From assembly GCA_024275095.1 (NCBI GenBank), contig JAJRZV010000076.1, forward strand, positions 1-14,186: 14,186 bases of DNA. Reading direction: 5' to 3'. The DNA comes from a bacterium. Its GTDB lineage: Bacteria; JAJRZV01. Below, in pieces: positions 7,713 to 14,186 of this stretch (positions are counted from its first letter, which is position 1; each line of letters starts with the position of its first letter). A model generated the notes under the pieces. It worked only from the letters and a program-made list of their open reading frames with translations. It did no database searches and had not been told where the DNA came from. The position numbers and the translations under genes were made by a program.

Positions 7713-8207
7713 TCACACTTCCATCCTTTTTTTGGCGAGGACGACAGCTCCTACAACCGCGGTTATAAGGAGCACACTGATTACTTCAAATGCCACCACG
7801 TGGGCCTCCAGGAGTGCACGTCCCACCTGTGCCGCTGATATAGTTCCAGCCTCTCGACCTGGAGGCACAAATCCTGCTGTAATGGTAATTATCAACCACA
7901 CCACACCAATTGCAGCAATCACTGCAAAAAACTTCACCACTGTTCTGCGTGACGGCCCCAGGTCCTCATCCCTCAGGTTGAGAATCATGATGGCAAGAAC
8001 AAACAAGACGAGAATTGCCCCTGCGTAAACAATAATCTGGACGGCACCCACAAAAGGAGATACGTAAAAAGTGAAAATGCCGCCGAGGCAGAGAAAGTTC
8101 AATCCCAGAAATACGGCCGAATAAATGGGATTCCGCCGTGTTATAGCGACAAGTGCCGAAAGCACAGCGATAATGCCCAGTGCTCTGATAACCCATTCAA
8201 CAATCAT
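7713..8207 (-). CDS. nuoJ: NADH-quinone oxidoreductase subunit J
   Basis: Membrane subunit of complex I, 164 aa with five hydrophobic stretches. The conserved third helix, which carries the pi-bulge in known structures, is recognisable in AVQIIVYAGAILVLFVLAIM (about 64-83). The ATG at 8207 overlaps the nuoI stop as ATGA, and AGGA lies 10 nt upstream. The frame is open further upstream, but that extension lies inside nuoI and is not like NuoJ. The tail ends in a basic KKR segment. A 1-nt gap separates it from nuoK. Confidence 0.96.
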   Translation of the reverse strand: MIVEWVIRALGIIAVLSALVAITRRNPIYSAVFLGLNFLCLGGIFTFYVSPFVGAVQIIVYAGAILVLFVLAIMILNLRDEDLGPSRRTVVKFFAVIAAIGVVWLIITITAGFVPPGREAGTISAAQVGRALLEAHVVAFEVISVLLITAVVGAVVLAKKRMEV

Positions 8208-8659
8208 CTCTTGTCCATCCTGAGTTTTTCTATATTCATTACCAGTTCTTCCCGACTGAAAGCAGTAAAATCGTAATCTTCCGTCATGATAAGAGCACCA
8301 CATGGACAGGCCTCAACACATAAACCGCAAAAAGCGCATCTCAGGAGGTCAATTTCATAGGACTCGGGCATTTTCTCCATCGGGTCATCTGTCTCTTTTG
8401 CCACAATGCGAATACACTTGGGAGGACACACACGAGCGCAACAATAACACGCGAGGCACCGCAAGCGTCCGTTGTCGTCGACAGTAAGGGCGTGTTTGCC
8501 TCTGAAACGTGGATATACAACCCGCTTTTCCTCCGGATATTCGATGGTTACGTCGGTCCAACCCAGGAGCTTCTTCAGAGTAAACCACATACCCTGAAGC
8601 AGTTCCACATACAGACGATTCTTCACACCTCTGGCAGGCTCTTTCACGCGTATAGCCAT
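8204..8659 (-). CDS. nuoI: NADH-quinone oxidoreductase subunit I (2x[4Fe-4S] ferredoxin-type)
   Basis: Peripheral-arm subunit of complex I that carries two [4Fe-4S] clusters and passes electrons towards NuoB; 151 aa. The two CxxCxxCxxxCP motifs are C68/C71/C74/C78 and C108/C111/C114/C118, so both clusters should assemble. Extra cysteines occur at 73 (CLACYCCARVCP), 82 and 120 (EACPCGAL). C82 is common in the family at CPxxCI, but 73 and 120 are not usual as far as I recall. An N-terminal amphipathic segment (YVELLQGMWFTLKKLLG) fits the membrane-facing helix. The ATG overlaps nuoH by 16 nt, with AGGGGTG about 7 nt upstream inside nuoH. nuoJ overlaps its stop. Confidence 0.97.
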   Translation of the reverse strand: MAIRVKEPARGVKNRLYVELLQGMWFTLKKLLGWTDVTIEYPEEKRVVYPRFRGKHALTVDDNGRLRCLACYCCARVCPPKCIRIVAKETDDPMEKMPESYEIDLLRCAFCGLCVEACPCGALIMTEDYDFTAFSREELVMNIEKLRMDKR

Positions 8660-9729
8660 GTAATCACCCCTGCCGTAATTACCAGGTCAACCATGCTCAC
8701 GGGCACCAGAACCTTCCAGCAGATGGACATCAGCTGGTCAAAACGAAATCGAGGAAAAGTCCAGCGTGCCCAGACGTATACAAAAAGCACCGCGCACACC
8801 TTTACAAAAAACACTCCAAAAAGTAAGAGTGCCGTGACGAGTCGCGCCCAATCCGCGGGAATAATGGCTGCAAAAGCGCTCACGATAGAGGAAGCATTGA
8901 TGTAGGGGAGATGCCAGCCGCCCAGGAAAAAAAGCACAATCAGCCCGGATGCCAGGATCATATGGCCGTACTCCGCCATGAATAACATGGCAAATTTCAT
9001 GGAACTGTATTCGGTGTGATATCCAGAAACCAGGACCGATTCCTCTTCCGGCAAATCAAAGGGAATGCGGTTCGCCTCTGCAAATGCAGAGGCAATAAAC
9101 ACCAGAAATGCCACCGGCTGAAGGAAAACACCCCAGCGGGGCAAAAATCCCAGAAGCGTCCCCTGCTGAAGGTCAGCGATTTTCGTCAGATCAAACGTAT
9201 TGTACGTAAGCACCATTATCGCTATCGTGAGTGTAAGTGGCACTTCATAGCTGAGCACCTGCGCTGCCGAACGCATGGCCCCCAGAAGGGGATATTTGCT
9301 GCCTGAAGCCCAGCCTCCGAGGACAATTCCATATACAGCGATACCCGAAAAAGCCACAACAAACAGGACGCCAACTGAAATGTTCACCACATTCATTTCC
9401 ACATTGATGCCCATAAAAGAAAAACTCATCCCAAAGGGCAGTGCTGCCAGGGCCACAAACGTGGCGATGAATATAATTGCAGGCGCAAAAACATACAGGG
9501 CTTTGTCTTTCGTATCAACAATCACGTCTTCCTTGAAAAGAAACTTGATGGCATCTGCAATGGGCTGAAGAATACCCCAGGGACCCGCCCGGTTTGGACC
9601 AACCCGAATCTGCATAAAAGCCCCCATTTTTCTTTCCACGTAGCTGAGGTAAGCCACGATGGTAAAAACCACCGCCAGAAAAATCAGGGGCACACCCAGA
9701 TAAACAATGTACTGCACCACCATCTTCAC
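8644..9729 (-). CDS. nuoH: NADH-quinone oxidoreductase subunit H
   Basis: Membrane subunit at the junction with the peripheral arm that helps form the quinone chamber and the E-channel; 361 aa from the GTG at 9729 (359 from the ATG at 9723). The GTG gives a GTGA overlap with the nuoG stop and a GGAGG nine bases upstream; the frame extends further upstream only within nuoG. Family motifs: YVERKMGAFMQIRVGPNRAGP (N-terminal), WASGSKYPLLGAMRSAAQ, and the loop NRIPFDLPEEES followed by GYHTEYSSMKF. In this loop the usual E-x-E-x-E acidic run is changed: the third acidic position (Glu in many homologues before L-V/A) is Val232. The C-terminal ASLPRFRFDQ-type motif appears as WTFPRFRFDQLM. Eight or so transmembrane segments are expected. 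Confidence 0.96.
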   Translation of the reverse strand: MKMVVQYIVYLGVPLIFLAVVFTIVAYLSYVERKMGAFMQIRVGPNRAGPWGILQPIADAIKFLFKEDVIVDTKDKALYVFAPAIIFIATFVALAALPFGMSFSFMGINVEMNVVNISVGVLFVVAFSGIAVYGIVLGGWASGSKYPLLGAMRSAAQVLSYEVPLTLTIAIMVLTYNTFDLTKIADLQQGTLLGFLPRWGVFLQPVAFLVFIASAFAEANRIPFDLPEEESVLVSGYHTEYSSMKFAMLFMAEYGHMILASGLIVLFFLGGWHLPYINASSIVSAFAAIIPADWARLVTALLLFGVFFVKVCAVLFVYVWARWTFPRFRFDQLMSICWKVLVPVSMVDLVITAGVITWLYA

Positions 9730-11135
9730 GCCTTCACACCTCCTGCCACATGGCGGTCTTCTTCGCTCAACTCCAGTGGGCTCCACACACCGGGCAAGGG
9801 CCCCAGCACCTTATCTACCGTCACTTCCCTCACAGCACTGCTGAACGTCCCCCCTGTTTCGAGGTACGTTGCAACAGGAAGGTAATACGTTTGTTCCCCT
9901 TTGATATCCGGTTCTTCCAGGCCTGCGTAAACGAGCACAGCCGGCGCTGATGAAACTTTCTGAACCCTTGCCGCAGGGCCAGGGTGTACAAGCAACAATC
10001 TCTCCACCTTTCCCGATTTCAGCGCACTATCAAGCTCCACCTGACCAGATGCACCTGAAAGTACCCTTTTCAAGCCTTCAGTATTGGGAGCCTTGAGGGC
10101 TTTTCTGCTGATTTCATCAGACTCCCCTGTAACGCCGCTCAGGACATATACACTTATTCCCTTTCTTTCCGCCCACTCACGCAGGGCCTGGGCCATCTCG
10201 ATTGTCACCCACGGCGAAACAGCCACCGCATCCTCTTTTCCAAACTCATCAAGTATATCTCTTACTTCGTGTGGTTGAAGTGTTACCTTGCCATCTCCTT
10301 TCATTTCCAATGGCTCCGGCGAAAAACGCGTATCCAGCAACGCAGTGGTCATCACACGACCCTCATCACAGACAATTTCACTGGTCGTGTCAGCAGAGAT
10401 CGTGCGAACCACCCGACCTCTCCAGACTCCCACCTTTACACGACACAGGTTCTCACAGAAAGCACAGACGGTCTCCTTATGGGGGTGCATGAACACGCGA
10501 TAATGAAACCGGAAGGGTTTGATGGTAAGAGCCCCCACAGGACAGAGGTCGGCAACCATCATCGCATAATCACTTTCCACAGCTTTGCCCGGCAGAACAG
10601 AGATTTCGGCATTGTCACCGCGACCCTCTACCAGAAGTTCTCCTGTCTTAACCACTTCCCTCATAAACCGCACACACCTGGTACAGAGCACACACCTGTC
10701 AGCATCCAGATTCAACTTATTCCCGAGCGACCTTACCTGCTTCAGTTTCTTGGGATAGGAAAATCGTGATGCACGAGGACCATAAGCAAATGTATAGTTC
10801 TGAAGGTTGCACTCTCCTGCCTTGTCACAAATGGGACAGTCAAGCGGGTGATGTATGAGAAGAAATTCAAGCACCGCCTGCCGTGCCTTTTTAATCTCTT
10901 GTGTATTCGTCCTCACAACAAGCCCTTCGCGCACAAAAGTATTGCAGGCAGGCTGGAGCTTGCGCTGGCCCTCCACCTCGATAAGACACATGCGGCAACT
11001 GCCCACAATGCTCAATTTTGGGTGATAGCAGAAGTGAGGAATATGCACGCCGATCTTTTTTGCGGCTTCTATAACATTAATGCCTTCCTCTACTTCGACT
11101 GTGCGATCATCAATGGTGATCTTCACTGTACCCAT
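9726..11135 (-). CDS. nuoG: NADH-quinone oxidoreductase subunit G, short form
   Basis: Large iron-sulfur subunit of the complex I peripheral arm, only 469 aa here against roughly 680-910 in commonly studied bacteria. All cluster ligands are present (numbering from the ATG at 11135): [2Fe-2S] C36, C47, C50, C64; the His-ligated [4Fe-4S] H96, C100, C103, C109; the next [4Fe-4S] C148, C151, C154, C198; and the N7-type set C224, C227, C231, C256. After about residue 258 the molybdopterin-oxidoreductase-like domain is reduced to about 210 residues. Remnants are recognisable: KAPNTEGLKRVL, LLLVHPGPAA and a terminal TYLETGGTFSSAVREV, equivalent to the GTF.N.EGR segment of longer homologues. The ATG at 11135 has GGAG five bases upstream; a GTG at 11141 overlapping the nuoF stop is the alternative. 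No frameshift was seen. Confidence 0.94.
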   Translation of the reverse strand: MGTVKITIDDRTVEVEEGINVIEAAKKIGVHIPHFCYHPKLSIVGSCRMCLIEVEGQRKLQPACNTFVREGLVVRTNTQEIKKARQAVLEFLLIHHPLDCPICDKAGECNLQNYTFAYGPRASRFSYPKKLKQVRSLGNKLNLDADRCVLCTRCVRFMREVVKTGELLVEGRGDNAEISVLPGKAVESDYAMMVADLCPVGALTIKPFRFHYRVFMHPHKETVCAFCENLCRVKVGVWRGRVVRTISADTTSEIVCDEGRVMTTALLDTRFSPEPLEMKGDGKVTLQPHEVRDILDEFGKEDAVAVSPWVTIEMAQALREWAERKGISVYVLSGVTGESDEISRKALKAPNTEGLKRVLSGASGQVELDSALKSGKVERLLLVHPGPAARVQKVSSAPAVLVYAGLEEPDIKGEQTYYLPVATYLETGGTFSSAVREVTVDKVLGPLPGVWSPLELSEEDRHVAGGVKA

Positions 11136-11137
11136 TT

Positions 11138-12409
11138 TCACTCCGCATACGGGCAGCGACCCGCGTCAAGATGCTTTTCAAATTCTTCTCGAAACTTCTT
11201 CAAGAACCCGAGGGTTACAAGAGCAACCGAGTCACCAAGCGGACATACAGTCTTGCCAAAGATATTCTGGGCCACGTCAGCAAGAAGCTCCAAGTCTTCA
11301 CCAACAAGCTGACCCTTTTCTACATCTTCGAGCATTCTGGCCACCCAGCCACTGCCTTCCCGACAGGGCGTACACTGGCCACACGACTCGTGCTCGTAAA
11401 ACTTGATAGCCCTGAGAGCCACCCTCACGGGGCACGTTCCCTCAGGGAACACCATAACAGCACCAGAACCCAGCATGGTCCCTTTTTCTGCCAGTGCTTC
11501 GTAATCCATGGTCACGTCCAGCTCATCTGCTGTCAGCGGAGGCGCCGAAATGCCACCCGGGATCACAAAATAAAAAGGCCTGCCGTCACGTGAACCACCA
11601 CACACATCCTCGAGAAGCTCTTTCAACGGAATTCCCAGTTCGCGCTCGTAAACCCCGGGCTTTTTCACCCATCCGCTGACTGCGAAAAGCTTTGTGCCTG
11701 CGGATTTCTCTGTTCCATATTTGCGAAATTCGTCGGCTCCGCGAGAAATAATGAATGGGACCGATGCAAGTGTCTCCACGTTATTGACAATGGTTGGTCT
11801 GCCGTAAAGACCTTTAACAGCAGGAAAAGGCGGCCTTAAACGGGGCCAACCACGCCGACCTTCTATAGAATTGATAAGAGCTGTTTCTTCTCCGCAGACA
11901 TAAGCACCCGCTCCCATGTGAACAACAATGTCCAGTGAAAAATCACTCCCGAAGAGGTTCTCTCCGAGAAAACCCTTTTCTTTTGCCTCGTCTATTGCCC
12001 TCTGGAGAGAGGCTGCTTCTTTATGAAATTCACCTCTTACGTACACAAAGGCCTTGTTCGCACCAATGGCGTAAGAAGCAATGATCATCCCTTCAATGAG
12101 CTGGTGAGGTACATGGAGAAGTATCTCACGGTCTTTAAACGTGCCTGGTTCACCCTCGTCTGCATTGCAGCAAAGATACCTGGGACCTTCAACATCCCGT
12201 GGCACAAACCCCCATTTGACACCTGCAGGGAAACCTGCTCCCCCGCGTCCCCGAAGGCCCGACTTTTTCACCTCCTCTATCACATCCTGCGAACCCATCT
12301 GCGTCAGGACCTTACGGGCCGCTTCATAACCACCTGCTGCAAGATACTCGTTCAAGGACTTTCTGTCCTTCTTCGGAATGCCCGGAAATATGACCCACTC
12401 TCCCTTCAT
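11138..12409 (-). CDS. nuoF: NADH-quinone oxidoreductase subunit F (FMN, NADH-binding)
   Basis: NADH dehydrogenase subunit of complex I, 423 aa, full length. It oxidises NADH via FMN and passes electrons to a [4Fe-4S] cluster. The nucleotide/FMN-binding glycine-rich segment GLRGRGGAGFPAGVKWGF spans 51-68. CNADEGEPGTFKDR (81-94) and GAGAYVCGEETALINSIEG (166-184) are also family signatures. The [4Fe-4S] ligands are C343, C346 and C349 (CGQCTPCREGSGW) with C389 (TVCPLGDS). The ATG overlaps the nuoE stop as ATGA. It pairs functionally with NuoE, whose gene is directly upstream, and with NuoG directly downstream. Confidence 0.98.
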   Translation of the reverse strand: MKGEWVIFPGIPKKDRKSLNEYLAAGGYEAARKVLTQMGSQDVIEEVKKSGLRGRGGAGFPAGVKWGFVPRDVEGPRYLCCNADEGEPGTFKDREILLHVPHQLIEGMIIASYAIGANKAFVYVRGEFHKEAASLQRAIDEAKEKGFLGENLFGSDFSLDIVVHMGAGAYVCGEETALINSIEGRRGWPRLRPPFPAVKGLYGRPTIVNNVETLASVPFIISRGADEFRKYGTEKSAGTKLFAVSGWVKKPGVYERELGIPLKELLEDVCGGSRDGRPFYFVIPGGISAPPLTADELDVTMDYEALAEKGTMLGSGAVMVFPEGTCPVRVALRAIKFYEHESCGQCTPCREGSGWVARMLEDVEKGQLVGEDLELLADVAQNIFGKTVCPLGDSVALVTLGFLKKFREEFEKHLDAGRCPYAE

Positions 12410-12888
12410 GCAGACCTCTTCAGCGTCTCCAGGATTTCCGCAACCTTTTCAGGTGTTACACCTGTGTAATATTCATCGTTAATCTGAACCACCACTGCCT
12501 CGCCACAGGCACCCAGGCATTCCACCGTAGAAAGCGAAAACATGCCGTCCTGCGTGGTCTCTCCCACCTCAACACCCAGCTGTTTTTTAAATGCCTCCAC
12601 CACTCCCATCGCACCGAGCAAATCACATGACACGTTGGTACACACCTGTATGTGAAATTTACCCACGGGCCTCTTCTGGAACATGGTGTAGAAAGAAAGT
12701 GTGTCAAAGACCAGTTCTGCAGGCACATTCAGCACCTCTGCTATATCTTTCACCGCATCGGCACTTACCCACCCCAACTCACGTTGAACCTCCCAGAGGG
12801 ACGGAAGAATCGCTGAAGTTACTTCCGGATACCGGGGGAGAATTTCCTCTTTAATACGCTTCACCGTGGTGTCTGACAGCACTTTCAC
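12406..12888 (-). CDS. nuoE: NADH-quinone oxidoreductase subunit E (thioredoxin-like [2Fe-2S])
   Basis: Thioredoxin-fold [2Fe-2S] subunit of the NADH dehydrogenase module; 160 aa from the GTG at 12888. The cluster ligands follow the family pattern C-x4-C and C-x3-C: C83 and C88 (QVCTNVSCDL), C124 and C128 (VECLGACGE). The N-terminal helical part (YPEVTSAILPSLWEVQRELGW) is typical. The GTG overlaps the nuoD stop as GTGA, with GGAGAG 8 nt upstream. The open frame continues 36 codons upstream inside nuoD, but those residues do not resemble NuoE. A second GTG two codons later (12882) is also possible. nuoF overlaps its stop by 4 nt. Confidence 0.96.
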   Translation of the reverse strand: MKVLSDTTVKRIKEEILPRYPEVTSAILPSLWEVQRELGWVSADAVKDIAEVLNVPAELVFDTLSFYTMFQKRPVGKFHIQVCTNVSCDLLGAMGVVEAFKKQLGVEVGETTQDGMFSLSTVECLGACGEAVVVQINDEYYTGVTPEKVAEILETLKRSA

Positions 12889-14072
12889 CGATCCAGCTCT
12901 CCTGCAACAATATTGAGCGATCCCAACACTGCAACAAGGTCGGAAACCAAGTGACCCTGAAGCAACCTGTTGAATGCCTGATAAATGGCAAAGCACGGAG
13001 GTCTGATGCGCAGGCGCCTGGGTTTGCCCGTGCCGTCGGAAATAATGTGAAATCCGAGCTCTCCGTTTGCTGCTTCCACGGCTGCATAGGCTTCTCCGGC
13101 GGGCACCTGAATGCCGTCCATGACGATTTTGAAATGATGAATGAGACTTTCAATCTTTGTGTACACATCATCTTTTACAGGAAGAGCCACTGTTGGATCA
13201 TCCACTATCCAGGGACCTTCAGGTAATCCCTCGAGAGCCTGCTGAATAATCCTTGCTGACTGACGCATCTCTTCCATACGTACCATATACCGGTCGAACA
13301 CATCCCCAGAGTTGCCCACCGGGATATCAAAATCAAAATCATCATATGAGGAGTAAGGTTCAGCCTTCCTCAAATCCCACTCATACCCTGTAGCTCTCAA
13401 CACAGGGCCTGTAAATCCCCATTCAATGGCTTCTTCAGGAGATATGGGACTGACACCCACCGTTCTCTTCAAAAAGATGCGGTTGTCAGTAAGTAGAGCA
13501 CTTGTTTCATCCACCACCCTGTAAGTTTCCTCAGCAAGCGCCTTTGCACGCGCGTAAAAGTCGCGGGGTGGATCTGCGCTTACACCGCCGATGCGCATGT
13601 AATTGTGAGTCAAACGTGCACCAAAGGTCATTTCAAAAAGTTCGTAAATGTCCTCTCTCAACTTATACAACCACCAGAAAGGTGTGAGCGCACCCAGATC
13701 CACCACATTTGTTCCCACGCATACCAGATGGTCACTGATACGGGCGAACTCGCTGAAAATCACCCGAAGATACTGGGCTCGCTTGGGCACTTCTATTTCC
13801 AGAAGCTTCTCAACAGCCAGACAAAAGGCCATGTTGTTCATCAGCGATGACACGTAATTCAATCTGTCCGTGTAGGGAATGATGGCCTGATAGTTGAGAT
13901 GTTCCGCCAGTTTTTCCACCCCCCTGTGCAGATACCCGATTTCCGGGTCTGCACGAAGGATGACCTCTCCATCCAGTTCTACAATCACACGGAGTGTCCC
14001 GTGCATGGCCGGATGGGACGGCCCAACGTTAATGATCATCCGTCCATCTTCATCCTTTTCCCAGAACTGCAT
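12885..14072 (-). CDS. nuoD: NADH-quinone oxidoreductase subunit D (49-kDa, quinone site)
   Basis: Complex I subunit related to the [NiFe]-hydrogenase large subunit, which lost its metal site and forms the quinone-binding pocket with NuoB; 395 aa from the ATG at 14072. His24 in SHPAMHGTLR and Tyr73 in RLNYVSSLMNN are 49 residues apart, matching the spacing of the quinone-contacting His38 and Tyr87 of Thermus Nqo4. Other signatures are GYLHRGVEKL, RVIFSEFARISDHLV and the C-terminal IVAGELDR. The ATG at 14072 lies 5 nt after the nuoC stop with GGGAGG 10 nt upstream. An ATG at 14090 would overlap nuoC and has no ribosome-binding site. nuoC and nuoD are separate here, not fused. Confidence 0.96.
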   Translation of the reverse strand: MQFWEKDEDGRMIINVGPSHPAMHGTLRVIVELDGEVILRADPEIGYLHRGVEKLAEHLNYQAIIPYTDRLNYVSSLMNNMAFCLAVEKLLEIEVPKRAQYLRVIFSEFARISDHLVCVGTNVVDLGALTPFWWLYKLREDIYELFEMTFGARLTHNYMRIGGVSADPPRDFYARAKALAEETYRVVDETSALLTDNRIFLKRTVGVSPISPEEAIEWGFTGPVLRATGYEWDLRKAEPYSSYDDFDFDIPVGNSGDVFDRYMVRMEEMRQSARIIQQALEGLPEGPWIVDDPTVALPVKDDVYTKIESLIHHFKIVMDGIQVPAGEAYAAVEAANGELGFHIISDGTGKPRRLRIRPPCFAIYQAFNRLLQGHLVSDLVAVLGSLNIVAGELDR

Positions 14073-14077
14073 GCTTG

Positions 14078-14186
14078 CTATGCCTCCCATCCGTGTCTGC
14101 GCGGGTCATTTCTACTGTAACGCTGGTCAGGGGGCAATTTTCCCTTGAGCGGAAAATCCTTCCTCAGCGGATGCCCGTCGAATCCC
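14078..14186 (-). CDS. nuoC: NADH-quinone oxidoreductase subunit C, C-terminal end (partial)
   Basis: The last 35 codons of a gene that enters from the right edge, ending with TAG at 14078-14080. The visible residues begin GFDGHPLRKDFPL, the well-conserved C-terminal signature of NuoC (30-kDa subunit), followed by a charged tail ending RRHGWEA. It stands directly before nuoD in the same orientation with a 5-nt gap, as expected for nuoC. Its N-terminus and length cannot be seen. Confidence 0.93.
   Translation of the reverse strand, partial: GFDGHPLRKDFPLKGKLPPDQRYSRNDPRRHGWEA

Noticed and set aside
8208-8303. Longer nuoJ with 32 extra N-terminal residues
   Set aside because: The extension is inside nuoI and not hydrophobic; the ATGA start at 8207 gives a normal NuoJ.
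10269-10769. 166-codon plus-strand frame antisense to nuoG
   Set aside because: The opposite strand encodes a clear NuoG with all cluster ligands, and this frame has no family resemblance.
9726-11135. nuoG as a pseudogene because of its short length
   Set aside because: The frame is intact with every iron-sulfur ligand present, ends of the C-terminal domain are recognisable, and the coupling to nuoF and nuoH is normal, so a compact functional form is more likely.
12889-12996. Longer nuoE with 36 extra N-terminal residues
   Set aside because: The extension lies wholly inside nuoD in another frame, is cysteine-rich and unlike NuoE; the GTG at 12888 has a good ribosome-binding site.
1-14186. 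Mobile elements, CRISPR arrays, tRNA or rRNA genes, defence systems
   Set aside because: No transposase-like frame, regular repeat array, tRNA-like fold or rRNA sequence was seen; coding space is filled by the nuo operon and the kinase.

Overview
The window is almost entirely one gene cluster for the proton-pumping NADH:quinone oxidoreductase (respiratory complex I). The genes lie on the minus strand, in the order nuoC (3' end only), D, E, F, G, H, I, J, K, L, M, N when read from the right edge (14186) to about 2529. Every junction is an overlap or a gap of about 0-5 nt, so the cluster reads as one translationally coupled operon. Its promoter and nuoA/nuoB, if linked, lie beyond the right edge. 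The peripheral-arm subunits (C, D, E, F, G, I) carry the FMN, iron-sulfur and quinone-site residues of their families. The membrane subunits (H, J, K, L, M, N) carry nearly all the charged residues of the proton pathway, so the complex looks functional. The notable departures are a very short NuoG, extra cysteines in NuoI and one lost acidic residue in NuoH.

Convergent to nuoN, and separated from it by only 28 nt, is a plus-strand gene (452-2500) for a soluble hybrid histidine kinase of GAF-PAS-HisKA-HATPase-receiver architecture. It has a very good sigma-70 type promoter (329-357). A 38-codon open frame lies between that promoter and the kinase start and overlaps the start. The linker between the kinase and receiver domains contains an AT-hook-like basic motif.

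At the left edge, the first 131 bases encode on the minus strand the N-terminus of another protein, divergent from the kinase. It has two CxxC pairs resembling a small zinc ribbon or the N-terminus of a radical-SAM-like protein. The 320-nt divergent intergenic region (132-451) is AT-rich near the two genes and contains no other convincing gene.

The organism is a bacterium, probably Gram-negative and respiratory, of roughly balanced GC content. The NuoI sequence style and the GAF-PAS hybrid kinase remind me of deltaproteobacterial, acidobacterial or related lineages, but I cannot place it from this window. No tRNA, rRNA, CRISPR array, insertion sequence or phage gene was seen. I found no wholly new multi-gene system. 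The points worth a second look are the compact NuoG, the kinase linker and leader, the atypical cysteines of NuoI, the NuoH substitution and the repeated start-stop junction motif.
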